Shown: positions 41,686-50,653, numbered from the stretch's first letter. The stretch is DNA of 64,000 nt from Rhodospirillaceae bacterium (GCA_020638575.1 JACKIH010000003.1:3397001-3461000), one strand, 5' to 3'. Numbers and translations: made by a program. The notes: generated by a model from the sequence alone, not told the origin.

Positions 41686-42639
41686 ATGGCGGACTCGCTG
41701 AACCCATCGCCCGCCGCATCGGCGGATCGCTTCGGCGACCCATGGTCGGGCGTGTTCGCCGTGCTGGTGACGCCGTTCGACCGTTCCGGTGCCGCCGATT
41801 TCGACCAGTTCGTGGCCGTGCTGAACCTCAGCCTGGCCGGCGGAGCCGACGGCGTGATCGTCGCCGACATTTCTGGCGAGGGGCCGATGCTGACGCGGGT
41901 GGAGCGGCGCGCCCTCTACGCCCGCGCCACCTCGGAGTGTGCGCCGCGCGGCGTCGCCGTGCTGGCCGGCGTGTCGGACCTGCGGCTGTGCGATATCCAC
42001 GCCCATTGCGAAGCGGCCCTGGAGGCCGGCTGCCAGGGCGGCGTGCTCCTGCCGCCGCCGGTGATGCTGCCCAGTGTGCGAGACGTCGTCGGGCTGTTCG
42101 CCACGGTGGCGCGCAGCCATCCGCTGCCGCTGATGGTGGACGATGCGCCGCGGCGCACCGGCGTCCACCTGGGGGCCGAAGCCATCGGCCTGTTGGCCGA
42201 GGTGCCCACGGTCAAGGCGATTCGCGTGGCCACGCCGGGGCATCGGCGGCGTGCGGCCATCGCCGGGCGCCGGGCCGGGCGGCTGGCGGTGTTCGCTTGC
42301 GATGCTGTCGGCCCGTTCACCACCCAGCCGGCGGGAACGGCCGGCATCACGTCGATCTTCCAGCAGGCGACCGGGCGGCTGGTGCGCACCTGGTGGGATG
42401 CCTGGACGCTCGGCGCCGGACCGGTGGTGGACCGGCTGGCGCCGGCCATGGACGTGCTGCACCGGACCCTGGCGCTGGGCAGCCAGCCGGCTGTGCTGAA
42501 GGCAATGCTGGCGGCCCAGGGGGTCGATGTCGGCGATCCGCGCCCGCCGCTCACCTCCCTCCCGGCCGGTGCCATGCTGCAGTTGCAGGCGCTGTTGAGA
42601 GACGGCGCCATCGCCCAGGTGGTGCGTTCGCTGGAGTAG
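41686..42639 (+). CDS. DapA/NAL-fold protein with degenerate active site
   Basis: A 317-residue TIM barrel of the dihydrodipicolinate synthase/N-acetylneuraminate lyase family: FAVLVTPFDRSGAADFD, GADGVIVADISGEGPMLTRVER and LMVDDAPRRTGV. Active enzymes have YNxPxRTG with catalytic Tyr, and a Schiff-base Lys in GIKEATG. Here the Tyr-Asn is Asp-Asp (152-153) and the Lys aligns with Arg180 in VKAIRVATPG. The Thr-Thr of GTTGE is also changed (ISGE). The frame is intact, so this is a diverged protein rather than a wreck. Aldolase chemistry is unlikely; a ligand-binding or regulatory role is possible. It is convergent with dgoD. Confidence 0.85.
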   Translation: MADSLNPSPAASADRFGDPWSGVFAVLVTPFDRSGAADFDQFVAVLNLSLAGGADGVIVADISGEGPMLTRVERRALYARATSECAPRGVAVLAGVSDLRLCDIHAHCEAALEAGCQGGVLLPPPVMLPSVRDVVGLFATVARSHPLPLMVDDAPRRTGVHLGAEAIGLLAEVPTVKAIRVATPGHRRRAAIAGRRAGRLAVFACDAVGPFTTQPAGTAGITSIFQQATGRLVRTWWDAWTLGAGPVVDRLAPAMDVLHRTLALGSQPAVLKAMLAAQGVDVGDPRPPLTSLPAGAMLQLQALLRDGAIAQVVRSLE

Positions 42640-42670
42640 GGATTTTCGCCTTCGGCGGAGTTCGCTCCCA

Positions 42671-42736
42671 GCCCGCACCCCCCGTCCGGCCCACAGTAAT
42701 CGACAATGGCATGGGCGGCCGGGCGGAGGTGCGGGC
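42671..42736. repeat. Extragenic hairpin repeat, copy D
   Basis: The outer arms GCCCGCAC (42671-42678) and GTGCGGGC (42729-42736) are perfect; the inner arms are CCGGCCCA (42686-42693) and TGGGCGGCCGGG (42712-42723). Read on the minus strand the loop gives GCCATTGT, matching copies A and B, so this copy is inverted relative to them. A CGCC-TTC-GGCG mini-hairpin (42647-42657) lies upstream, as in copy C. Confidence 0.7.
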
Positions 42737-42765
42737 CGGTGCCGCGGGGCCCAAAGACGCTTGGG

Positions 42766-43914
42766 TCACCACTCCGCGATGGTGCCGTCGGCGTGGCGCC
42801 AGATGGGGTTCTTCCAGTCCACCCACTCGGCCGACCGGGCGATCACCTTGGCCTCGTCGATCTCCACGCCCAGGCCGGGGCGGGTCAGCACCGGCAGGTA
42901 GCCGTCGACGATGGTCAGCGGGGCCGGGTCCACCAGATAGTCCAGCACATCGGCATTGGTGTTGTAGTGGATGCCCATGGACTGTTCCTGGATCACCGCG
43001 TTGTAGCTGACCGCATCCAGTTGCAGGCTGGCGGCCAGGGTGATCGGCCCCAGCGGGCAATGGGGGGCGAGTGCCACGTCGTAGGTTTCCGCCAGCACGG
43101 CGATCTTGCGGCCCTCCGTGATGCCGCCGCAGTGGCTGAGGTCGGGCTGCACGATGTCGACACAGCCGCTGTCCAGCACCGGCTTGAACTGGGTGCGGTG
43201 GAACAGCCGCTCGCCCGTCGCGATGGGGTAGGGCAGGTCGCCGGCGATGGCGCGCAGCTCGCCCAGATGCTCGGGCAGCAGCGGTTCTTCGGCGAACAGC
43301 GGGTGGAAGGGCGCGATCTCGCGCAACAGCGCCCGCGCCATGGGGCGGTGGACGCGGCCGTGGAAGTCCACCGCGATGCCGATCTCCGGTCCCACCGCCT
43401 CGCGCGCCTGGGCGATGCGGGCCACCGCCTCGTCGATGCGGGCGTGGCTGTCCACCATGGCCAGGTCGGCCGTGGCGTTCATCTTGAAAGCGGTGAAGCC
43501 GCGGTCGACCAGCCGGCGCGCCTCAGCCGCCACATCGCCCGGCCGGTCGCCGCCGATCCAGCCGTACATGCGCATGCGATCGCGCACCGCCCCGCCCAGC
43601 AGTGCCGCCACCGGCACCCCCAGGGCCTTGCCCTTGATGTCCCACAGGGCCTGGTCGATGCCGGCGATGGCGCTCATCAAGATGGGCCCGCCACGGTAGA
43701 AACCGCCGCGGTAGAGCTTCTGCCACAGGTCTTCGATGCGGCTGGCATCGGCGCCGACGACCAGTTCGGCCAGCTCGTGCACGCAGGCTTCCACCGTGGC
43801 CGCGCGGCCTTCGATGACGGGCTCGCCCCAGCCGGAAATGCCCTCGTCGGTTTCCACCTTCAGGAAGCACCAGCGCGGCGGCACCTTCCAGGTCTTCAAC
43901 GCGGTGATCTTCAT
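42766..43914 (-). CDS. dgoD: D-galactonate dehydratase
   Basis: An enolase-superfamily enzyme that dehydrates D-galactonate to 2-keto-3-deoxygalactonate, Mg-dependent and cytoplasmic. The 382-residue length equals that of E. coli DgoD, and it matches it in MKITAL, VPPRWCFLKVETDEG, GWGEPVIEGRA, YRGGFYRGGPILMSAIAGID, DFHGRVHRPMA, FAEEPLLPE, PHCPLGPITLAASL and QEQSMGIHYN. The second ATG (43914) is chosen because GGAGG lies 8 nt upstream. No dgoK or dgoA is nearby. It lies 19 bp behind the fused TRAP permease gene, in the same operon. Confidence 0.94.
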   Translation of the reverse strand: MKITALKTWKVPPRWCFLKVETDEGISGWGEPVIEGRAATVEACVHELAELVVGADASRIEDLWQKLYRGGFYRGGPILMSAIAGIDQALWDIKGKALGVPVAALLGGAVRDRMRMYGWIGGDRPGDVAAEARRLVDRGFTAFKMNATADLAMVDSHARIDEAVARIAQAREAVGPEIGIAVDFHGRVHRPMARALLREIAPFHPLFAEEPLLPEHLGELRAIAGDLPYPIATGERLFHRTQFKPVLDSGCVDIVQPDLSHCGGITEGRKIAVLAETYDVALAPHCPLGPITLAASLQLDAVSYNAVIQEQSMGIHYNTNADVLDYLVDPAPLTIVDGYLPVLTRPGLGVEIDEAKVIARSAEWVDWKNPIWRHADGTIAEW

Positions 43915-43933
43915 GGCCATGGCCTCCGCCGCG

Positions 43934-45934
43934 CTAACCGAGGATCCACAAGGACAGGCCGGGGAAGCTGAGCATCAGCGCCAGCACGCAGATCTGGATG
44001 GCGATGAAGGGCAGGAGCGCGCCGAAGATGTCCGTCAGCGAGATCTCCTTCGGGGCGACGCCCTTGAGGTAGAAGGCGGCCGGCCCGAACGGCGGCGACA
44101 GGAACGACACCTGCATATTCACCGCGAACAGCACGCCGAACCAGATGGGGTCGTAGTCCAGCGCCACCACGATGGGCACGAAGATCGGCAAGGTGAGCAG
44201 TGCGATGCCGATCCAGTCGAGAAACAGCCCCAGCACCAGCAGGATGCCCATCATCAGCATGATGACGAAGATCGGGTGCGCATCGATGCCCAGCAGGGCG
44301 GCCGACACGAAACGGTTGCCGCCCATCAGGTTGTAGACGCCGACCAGGATGGCGGCCCCCACGCCGATCCAGATGATCATGCCGCAGGTGTTGAGCGTCT
44401 GCGTCACCGCCTGCTGCATCAGCTTGGGCGAAAACTCGCCGCGCAGGAGGATGATGGCCAGCGTCGCCAGCACGCCCATGGAGGCGGCCTCGGTCACCGA
44501 GGCGACACCGCCGTAGATGGAGCCCAGCACGATGAAGGCGATGGTGGCCGGCTGGAGGATCGACCACGCGGCCTTGAGGCGCTCCTCCAGCGGGATCTTG
44601 GCCTCTTCGGCGGTCAGCGGCGGTCCCAGCTCCGGGTTCCGGAAGCAGCGGACCAGCACATAGGCCATGTAGGACAGCATCAGGATCACGGCCGGTGTCA
44701 CCGCCGCCAGGAACAGGTCGGCGATGGAAACGCTGGCCATCAGGCCATAGATGATCAGCACGATGGACGGCGGCACCATGGTGCCCAGCGAACCGCCGGC
44801 ACAGACGACGCCGATGGCGATGTTGCGGCTGTAGCCCAGGCGCAGCATCTGCGGCAGGGCCAACAGGCCCAACAGCACGATTTCGCCGCCGATGATCCCC
44901 GACATGGCGGCCATGAAGAAGGCGACAACCAGCGTCTGCACGCCGACGCCGCCGGGCAGCCGGCCGGCGAAGATGCGCATGGCGGAAAACAGGTCGCGCG
45001 CGATGGCGGAGCGGTCGAGCAGCGAGGCCATGAACACGAACATGGGCACCGCCACCAGCGAGTATTCGGTGACGAAGCCGTAGACGCGTGCGGTCACCAG
45101 CGGCAGGGCGCTGGCGCCGAACCAGCCGAAGGTGAACACCAGGGCCACCAGCCCGGTGATGAAGGCCAGCGGCATGCCGGACGGCAGCATGAGGAAGATG
45201 GAGCCGATCAGCACGTAGGTGCCGACATCGATGCCGAGCTGGTTGAGGCCGAGCCCGCCCGGCCGCATCAGCAGGTCGAGCCCGCCCGCCTCCAGCCACG
45301 CATAGGCGTAGTAACCGCCGATGGCGACGGCGAGCGCCAGCACCACGCCGATCGGCCTCGGCATGCGCACCACCGCCTGCACCATGTGCCAGGTGGACTG
45401 CACCGTCATGATGCCGGCGGCCAGGAGGATCATCGCCTTGGTGAGTGACGGGAAGGGCGGGTTCCACGAGGTGCCGGACCGTTCAAGCTGCCACTCGCCC
45501 GCGGGATTGATGGCCGAGCGGGTGAACATGATGTAGGCGGCGAAGGTAAGGCCGACGCAGAAGACGAAGGTGATGATGGTGTTGAAGATGTCCAGCCAGT
45601 CGCGCGTGCGGTCCGACACCAGGTCGTAGACCAGGCGCACCCGGATATGGCGGTCGCTGGCCAGCACCACCGGTCCGCCCAGCGAGAAGATGGTGGCGAC
45701 CAGGAAGACGGTCGTCTCGTGCACCCAATAGGTCGGGTCGTTGAAGATGTAGCGGAGGATCACCTCGTACACGGTGAAGACCATGGCGAAGAAGATCAGC
45801 CAGCCGATCACGTAGCCGGACTGGGAGATCGCCGCATCCAGCGGCGTGCGGATATGGCCTTCGTTGCGTTCGGGCACGACGGCCCCGGCCGGGGCGGTGG
45901 CCGCTGCGGGGGCAGGCTGGGGGGCTTCGCTCAT
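43934..45934 (-). CDS. Fused TRAP transporter permease (DctQ-DctM)
   Basis: A 666-residue polytopic protein joining the small and large TRAP subunits. The DctQ part spans about 1-210 (YVIGWLIFFAMVFTVYEVILRY, VVLASDRHIRVRLVYDLV). A linker with two extra helices follows. The DctM part runs from about 240 (VPMFVFMASLLDRSAIARDLF, AAMSGIIGGEIVLLGLLALP, GGSLGTMVPPSIVLIIYGL, LSPPFGPAAFYLKGV). Such fusions are known in the family. It lies between the binding-protein gene and dgoD on the same strand, so it probably imports an aldonate or uronate-type acid. Confidence 0.92.
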   Translation of the reverse strand: MSEAPQPAPAAATAPAGAVVPERNEGHIRTPLDAAISQSGYVIGWLIFFAMVFTVYEVILRYIFNDPTYWVHETTVFLVATIFSLGGPVVLASDRHIRVRLVYDLVSDRTRDWLDIFNTIITFVFCVGLTFAAYIMFTRSAINPAGEWQLERSGTSWNPPFPSLTKAMILLAAGIMTVQSTWHMVQAVVRMPRPIGVVLALAVAIGGYYAYAWLEAGGLDLLMRPGGLGLNQLGIDVGTYVLIGSIFLMLPSGMPLAFITGLVALVFTFGWFGASALPLVTARVYGFVTEYSLVAVPMFVFMASLLDRSAIARDLFSAMRIFAGRLPGGVGVQTLVVAFFMAAMSGIIGGEIVLLGLLALPQMLRLGYSRNIAIGVVCAGGSLGTMVPPSIVLIIYGLMASVSIADLFLAAVTPAVILMLSYMAYVLVRCFRNPELGPPLTAEEAKIPLEERLKAAWSILQPATIAFIVLGSIYGGVASVTEAASMGVLATLAIILLRGEFSPKLMQQAVTQTLNTCGMIIWIGVGAAILVGVYNLMGGNRFVSAALLGIDAHPIFVIMLMMGILLVLGLFLDWIGIALLTLPIFVPIVVALDYDPIWFGVLFAVNMQVSFLSPPFGPAAFYLKGVAPKEISLTDIFGALLPFIAIQICVLALMLSFPGLSLWILG

Positions 45935-45958
45935 GGGAGGGATCCGCCTGGACGCCGC

Positions 45959-45985
45959 GGATCCCGGGACAAGGGACCCGGATCC
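45959..45985 (-). terminator. Stem-loop between TRAP binding-protein and permease genes
   Basis: GGATCC (45959-45964) and GGATCC (45980-45985) frame an imperfect GC-rich hairpin in the 135-bp gap between the TRAP binding-protein stop and the permease start. Such structures often stabilise the upstream mRNA so that the binding protein is made in excess. No T-run is present, so partial read-through is expected. Confidence 0.35.
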
Positions 45986-46069
45986 GGGGGTCGGAAGACC
46001 GCGCGGACGGGGACGGGCCGCAGCCCGCCCCCGCCGTTCACACGGTTATGGCCGCGCGGGACCTTACAG

Positions 46070-47107
46070 TTACAGCAGGTTGCGCGACTGCAGGAACGCG
46101 GTGACCGAGTCGTAGATGCGCTGGGTCAACTCGGTCCGCGGCGCCCATTCCGCCCACACTTCCTGGGCGATGGCGCGGAAGCGGCGGCGCTCTTCGGCCG
46201 GCAGGTCGATGATCTCGATGTTCGGATCGGCCGCGGCTTCGGCGACGGCGGCCAGGTCCAGTGCCCGCAGGCGGAACACCGTGTCGTAGGCCAACTGGTC
46301 GACGGACACCTCAAGGATGCGCTGCAGGTCGGCCGGCAGCTCATTCCAGATGTCCAGGTTCATGGAGACGGCCACCATGGGCAGGGAATGGAAACCGGGA
46401 TAGCCGGGATAACGGGCGAATTCGTGCAGGCCGAGCGCGTGGTTGGTGGTGAACACCGTGTAGTCGGCCGCGTCGATCACGCCGCGCTCCAGCGAGGTGT
46501 AGACCTCAGAGCCGGGCAGGTTCACCGGCGAGGCGCCGGCGCGGGTGAACACGTCGTAGACCATGCCTTCCGGCGCGCGCATGCGCAGGCCCTGCATGTC
46601 TTCGATGGAACGGATCGGCACGGCACTGACGAAGGCTTCCAGCCCGGTGGCCGAGGCGCCGATCAGGTGTACGTTGTAGGGCTCGACCAGCTCGTTGTAG
46701 AGCTCCTCGCCGCCGCCGTAGTTCATGTATTCCAGGAACTCCAGCGGGTCGCCCCAGGCGCCCACCAGGTTGCCGAGCATGGCGAAAGCCGGGTCGCGGC
46801 CGGCGAAGTAGCTGGGATCGGTCAGGTGGCCCTGGAGGATGCCGGCGCCCACGGCGTCCAGCGTTTCGGAGTGGGGGACGACAGCACCCACCGGCAGAAT
46901 CTCGATATGGATACGCCCACCGGTCATCTCCTCGACCATCTGGGCCCATTCCTGCTTGATCTCGAAGGTCGGTTCGCCGGCCGTCTCGCTGGTCTGGAAG
47001 GTCCAGTTATACTCCTGGGCGACGGCGGTTCCGGCGGCGAACAGAAAGGCCGTGGCGGCAATGCCGGCGGCGAGCCGTCCGGAGCACGTGGTTGCGAATT
47101 GTCGCAT
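46070..47107 (-). CDS. dctP: TRAP transporter substrate-binding protein
   Basis: A 345-residue periplasmic receptor with signal peptide (RLAAGIAATAFLFAAGTAVAQ). Family marks are WTFQTSETAGEPTFEIKQEW, GGRIHIEILPVGAVVPHSET, LRMRAPEGMVYDVFTRAGAS with the carboxylate-binding Arg, and SLERGVIDAADYTVF. It is nearest to the binding proteins for keto acids and sugar acids. A strong GAGGAGG lies ahead of the ATG. It heads the dctP - fused permease - dgoD operon and is divergent from the GntR gene across a shared operator region. Confidence 0.92.
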   Translation of the reverse strand: MRQFATTCSGRLAAGIAATAFLFAAGTAVAQEYNWTFQTSETAGEPTFEIKQEWAQMVEEMTGGRIHIEILPVGAVVPHSETLDAVGAGILQGHLTDPSYFAGRDPAFAMLGNLVGAWGDPLEFLEYMNYGGGEELYNELVEPYNVHLIGASATGLEAFVSAVPIRSIEDMQGLRMRAPEGMVYDVFTRAGASPVNLPGSEVYTSLERGVIDAADYTVFTTNHALGLHEFARYPGYPGFHSLPMVAVSMNLDIWNELPADLQRILEVSVDQLAYDTVFRLRALDLAAVAEAAADPNIEIIDLPAEERRRFRAIAQEVWAEWAPRTELTQRIYDSVTAFLQSRNLL

Positions 47108-47282
47108 GGTATCCTCCTCATTTCGGGGCGTTGTTGAGTCTTCTCGTTGAAGGCGGTCGACGGCGATGATCGCCGTGGCGGCTTCCGAGGCTAGGCCGAG
47201 CCGGGCCCCATCCGCCAGGGGCAGGCGCCGGGACCGGCAGTCCGATCAGCAGGGTGGCAGCGATCTCCACTTGCGCTGTTGA

Positions 47283-47306
47283 ATATTTCGTGAAATATCA
47301 AGATAT
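47283..47306. promoter_or_regulatory. Overlapping AT-rich dyads in the dctP/gntR divergent spacer
   Basis: ATATTTC-GT-GAAATAT (47283-47298) and ATATC-AA-GATAT (47295-47306) are perfect palindromes that share bases. They stand out in a GC-rich region and lie about 180 bp upstream of the dctP ATG and 70 bp upstream of the gntR ATG. A GntR dimer is the obvious candidate to bind here and control both directions. Confidence 0.5.
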
Positions 47307-47375
47307 CTGTTGAACGTCAAGCTAGATTCGGACCGCGAGCCGGCAGCGACGGGGACCGGTCCAGTGGACCAAGCC

Positions 47376-48170
47376 ATGCAAAGGACTATGGGGATCGACG
47401 GTGCGGGCCCGGACAGGGCCGCGCGTCCCGGCGGGGTGCGCGGCGACGGCACGGAGGCGTCGGCGGGCCGCAAGGGCACGACCAGCCTGGCCGAACTGGC
47501 CTACGACCGCATCGAGGAACTGCTCGTCCACCTGACCATCAAGCCGGGGGCCTATCTGCAGATCTCCGACTTGCAGGAGATGGTGCGGCTCGGCCGCTCG
47601 CCGGTGCTCGAAGCCACCCGGCGCTTCGCCCACGATACCCTTATGCGCATCCTGCCGCGCCGCGGCCTGCACGTGGCGCCCATCGACTTGGCGCGCGAGC
47701 GGCGGCTGCTGAGGCTCCGGCGCGACATGGAGCGGTTCGTCGTGGAACTGGCGGCCGAACGCGCCACCACGCTGCACCGCAGCCAGATGGCGCGGCTGAC
47801 CCAGCGCCTGACGGCCGAACGCACCACCGGCAATGTGCCGGAGTTCAACCGGCTCGACCGGCTGCTCGACCGGGTCGTGCTGCTGGCGGCGGCCGAGCCA
47901 TTCATTGCCTATTCGCTGCGGCCACTGCGCACGCTGGTACGCCGCACCGGCTACGTCTACCTCACCCGCATCGGCGAGATCGGCGACTTCGCGGAGAATG
48001 TCGACGTCCATATCGACCTGCTGAAGGCGATCGCGGCGGGGCAGGTGAAGGAGGCCATCGCCGCGTCCGACGCGCTGATCGACTTCAACGACCGCACCTT
48101 CGAGCCGTTGCAGCATCTGGTGGAACCGGCCTTGCTGGACGCCAGTCTCGATCCGATCGACGACATCTGA
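47376..48170 (+). CDS. GntR-family (FCD) transcriptional regulator
   Basis: About 264 residues. A winged HTH at roughly residues 38-90 (LAELAYDRIEELLVHLTIKPGAYL, LGRSPVLEATRRFAHDTLMRILPRRGLHVAPI) is followed by an all-helical FCD ligand domain (FNRLDRLLDRVVLLAAA, HIDLLKAIAAGQVKEAIAA). FCD regulators usually sense organic or sugar acids. Starts are uncertain: ATG at 47376 is used, but an ATG at 47388 or a TTG at 47310 is also possible. It is divergent from the TRAP operon and 49 bp ahead of xylD. Confidence 0.86.
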   Translation: MQRTMGIDGAGPDRAARPGGVRGDGTEASAGRKGTTSLAELAYDRIEELLVHLTIKPGAYLQISDLQEMVRLGRSPVLEATRRFAHDTLMRILPRRGLHVAPIDLARERRLLRLRRDMERFVVELAAERATTLHRSQMARLTQRLTAERTTGNVPEFNRLDRLLDRVVLLAAAEPFIAYSLRPLRTLVRRTGYVYLTRIGEIGDFAENVDVHIDLLKAIAAGQVKEAIAASDALIDFNDRTFEPLQHLVEPALLDASLDPIDDI

Positions 48171-48219
48171 CCGGGCGGGGCAGCGGCCCCGGCCCCCGCA
48201 CGCCACTGGAGAGTTGGTC

Positions 48220-50022
48220 ATGGGCACAGGCGACGGCGACGCGGCCGACCGCAAACCGCTGCGCAGCCGGTTGTGGTTCGACAATCCCCAGAACCCGTCG
48301 ATGACAGCACTCTACCTGGAGCGCTACCTGAACTACGGGTTGACCCGCGAGGAGCTGCAGTCCGGCCGGCCCATCGTCGCCATCGCCCAGACCGGCAGCG
48401 ACCTGGCGCCGTGCAACCGCCACCTGGTGGATCTGGCGGGCCGGGTGCGCGACGGCATCCGCGACAGAGGCGGCATCCCCATCGAGTTCCCCTGCCACCC
48501 CATCCAGGAAACCGGCAAGCGGCCGACCGCCGCACTCGACCGCAACCTCACCTACTTGGCCGCGGTGGAGGTGCTGTACGGCTACCCCTTCGACGGCGTG
48601 GTGCTGACCACCGGCTGCGACAAGACCACGCCGGCCCTGCTGATGGCGGCGGCCACGGTGAACATCCCCGCCATCGTGCTGTCGGGCGGGCCGATGCTGG
48701 ACGGCCACCACGAGGGTCGCGACCTGGTGGGCAGCGGTTCGGCGATCTGGGAAGCGCGCCAGCGCCTGGCGGCGGGCGAGATCACCGATGCCGAGTTCAT
48801 GGAGCTGGCGGCGGCGTCCGCCCCCTCCATCGGCCACTGCAACACCATGGGCACGGCCACCTCGATGAACTGCATGGCCGAGGCGCTCGGCATGTCGCTG
48901 CCCGGCTGCGCCACCATCCCCGCCCCCTACCGTGAACGCGGGCAGATGGCCTACCGCACCGGTTGCCGCATCGTGGAGATGGTGGCCGAAGACCTGACGC
49001 CGTCGCGCATCCTCACGCGGGCCGCGTTCGAAAACGCCATTGCCGCCTGCACCGCCATCGGCGGCTCCACCAACTGCCCGATCCACTTGAACGCCATCGC
49101 CCGCCATGTCGGCGTGGAGCTGGCGTTGGAGGACTGGCAGGAGATCGGCTTCGACCTGCCGCTGCTGGTCAACTGCCAACCCGCCGGGACCTATCTGGGC
49201 GAAGCCCTGCACAATGCCGGGGGCCTGCCGGCGGTGATGAAGGAGCTGCTGGAAGCGGGCGTGCTGCGTAGCGGTGCGCTCACCGTCAGCGGCCGCACCA
49301 TGGGCACCGAAGCGGCCGCGGCGACCTGCTGGAACCGCGACGTCATCCGCCCCTTCGCCGACCCGCTGCTGCGCCAGGCCGGGTTCGCCGTGCTGTCGGG
49401 CAACCTGTTCGACGGCGCCATCATGAAGACCAGCGTGATCGGCGCGGACTTCCGCCGCCAGTACCTCTCTACCCCCGGCGATGAGAACGCGTTCGTGGGC
49501 CGCGCCATCGTGTTCGAGGGGCCGGAGGACTACCACGCCCGCATCAACGATCCCGCCCTCAAGATCGACGAGGACTGCATCCTCGTCATCCGCGGCTGCG
49601 GGCCGGTCGGCTATCCCGGCTCGGCGGAGGTGGTGAACATGCAGCCGCCCGATGCCCTGATCAAACGCGGCATCACCGCGTTGCCGTGCATCGGCGACGG
49701 GCGGCAGAGCGGCACCTCCGCCAGCCCGTCCATCCTCAACGCCTCCCCGGAAGCGGCGGCGGGCGGCGGGCTGGCGCTGCTGAAGACCGGCGACCGCGTG
49801 CGCATCGATCTGGCGGCCGGCCGTGCCGACGCCCTGGTGCCGGAGGGCGAATGGGCGGCGCGCAAGGCTGCCTGGACGCCGCCCGACCTGACGGACCAGA
49901 CGCCCTGGCAGCACCTCTACCGCCGCATGGTGGGGCCGCTCGCCACCGGCGGCTGTTTGGAGTTCGCCACTCGCTTCCAGGACATCGTCGCCGCCCACGG
50001 CAACCCGCGCCATTCGCATTGA
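48220..50022 (+). CDS. xylD: D-xylonate dehydratase (IlvD/Edd family)
   Basis: An iron-sulfur, Mg-dependent dehydratase converting D-xylonate to 2-keto-3-deoxyxylonate. The 600-residue protein follows Caulobacter XylD closely: WFDNPQNPSMTALYLERYLN, AQTGSDLAPCNRH, RPTAALDRNLTYL, LTTGCDKTTPALLMAA, SIGHCNTMGTATSMN, IPAPYRERGQMAYRTG and GDGRQSGTSASPSILNASPE. The three cluster Cys positions (about 64, 133, 206) are present. GGAGA precedes the ATG at 48220. The next Weimberg-pathway enzymes (XylX, XylA) are not in the window. A related pentonate or hexonate substrate is possible. Confidence 0.92.
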   Translation: MGTGDGDAADRKPLRSRLWFDNPQNPSMTALYLERYLNYGLTREELQSGRPIVAIAQTGSDLAPCNRHLVDLAGRVRDGIRDRGGIPIEFPCHPIQETGKRPTAALDRNLTYLAAVEVLYGYPFDGVVLTTGCDKTTPALLMAAATVNIPAIVLSGGPMLDGHHEGRDLVGSGSAIWEARQRLAAGEITDAEFMELAAASAPSIGHCNTMGTATSMNCMAEALGMSLPGCATIPAPYRERGQMAYRTGCRIVEMVAEDLTPSRILTRAAFENAIAACTAIGGSTNCPIHLNAIARHVGVELALEDWQEIGFDLPLLVNCQPAGTYLGEALHNAGGLPAVMKELLEAGVLRSGALTVSGRTMGTEAAAATCWNRDVIRPFADPLLRQAGFAVLSGNLFDGAIMKTSVIGADFRRQYLSTPGDENAFVGRAIVFEGPEDYHARINDPALKIDEDCILVIRGCGPVGYPGSAEVVNMQPPDALIKRGITALPCIGDGRQSGTSASPSILNASPEAAAGGGLALLKTGDRVRIDLAAGRADALVPEGEWAARKAAWTPPDLTDQTPWQHLYRRMVGPLATGGCLEFATRFQDIVAAHGNPRHSH

Positions 50023-50122
50023 GGCTGGCACAGGCGACGGATGCCGACGCCGCGGGGTGCGGCCGGCGCCGCGCCGTGGCAGGATCGTCGGCGGACCTGC
50101 AGCGGCGGAAGGGCATCACACC

Positions 50123-50596
50123 ATGACCAGCGGAACCATCGACGCGCGCCTCGCGGAGCTTGGCATCGCCCTGCCGGACGCCCCGGCTCCGGCCGCCAAC
50201 TACGTGCCCTTCGTGGCTGCCGGCGGATTGCTGTTCGTGTCCGGTCAGGTGTCCAAGGACGCGACCGGGCTGATCACCGGCAAGCTGGGTGCCGATGCGG
50301 AGGTGGCCGCTGGCCAGGCGGCAGCCCGGGTGTGCGGGCTCAACCTGATCGCCCAGGCCAAGGCGGCCTGCGGCGGCGATCTCGACCGCGTCGTGCGCGT
50401 CGTCAAGCTCACCGGCTTCGTCAATTGCACGCCGGACTTCACCGACCATCCCAAGGTGGTCAACGGCGCGTCGGACCTGATGGTCGAGGTGTTCGGCGAC
50501 AAGGGGCGGCACAGCCGCTCGGCCGTCGGCAGTGCGTCCCTGCCCTTGGGCGTGATGGTGGAGGTGGAGGCGATCTTCCAGGTGGCGCCGGGCTGA
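50123..50596 (+). CDS. RidA-family protein
   Basis: A 157-residue member of the RidA/YjgF family, in the longer Atu1372-like branch. The motifs are YVPFVAAGGLLFVSGQVSKD, KLTGFVNCTPDFTDHP, VVNGASDLMVEVFGDKGRHSRSAVG with the conserved Arg, and SLPLGVMVEVEAIFQV. RidA proteins hydrolyse reactive enamine/imine intermediates of PLP enzymes. It lies directly upstream of a PLP transaminase gene, which fits a protective role. GGAAGGG precedes the ATG. Confidence 0.9.
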   Translation: MTSGTIDARLAELGIALPDAPAPAANYVPFVAAGGLLFVSGQVSKDATGLITGKLGADAEVAAGQAAARVCGLNLIAQAKAACGGDLDRVVRVVKLTGFVNCTPDFTDHPKVVNGASDLMVEVFGDKGRHSRSAVGSASLPLGVMVEVEAIFQVAPG

Positions 50597-50653
50597 TCGC
50601 GGCGCGAGACTGACCCGCCGACGATCCTTCAGCGCCCCCACCGGAGACCCTCC

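Noticed and set aside
42214..42216. Lys177 of the DapA-like protein as a substitute Schiff-base lysine
   Set aside because: It lies three residues before the aligned catalytic position, and the catalytic Tyr is also missing. Kept only as the main way the finding could be wrong.
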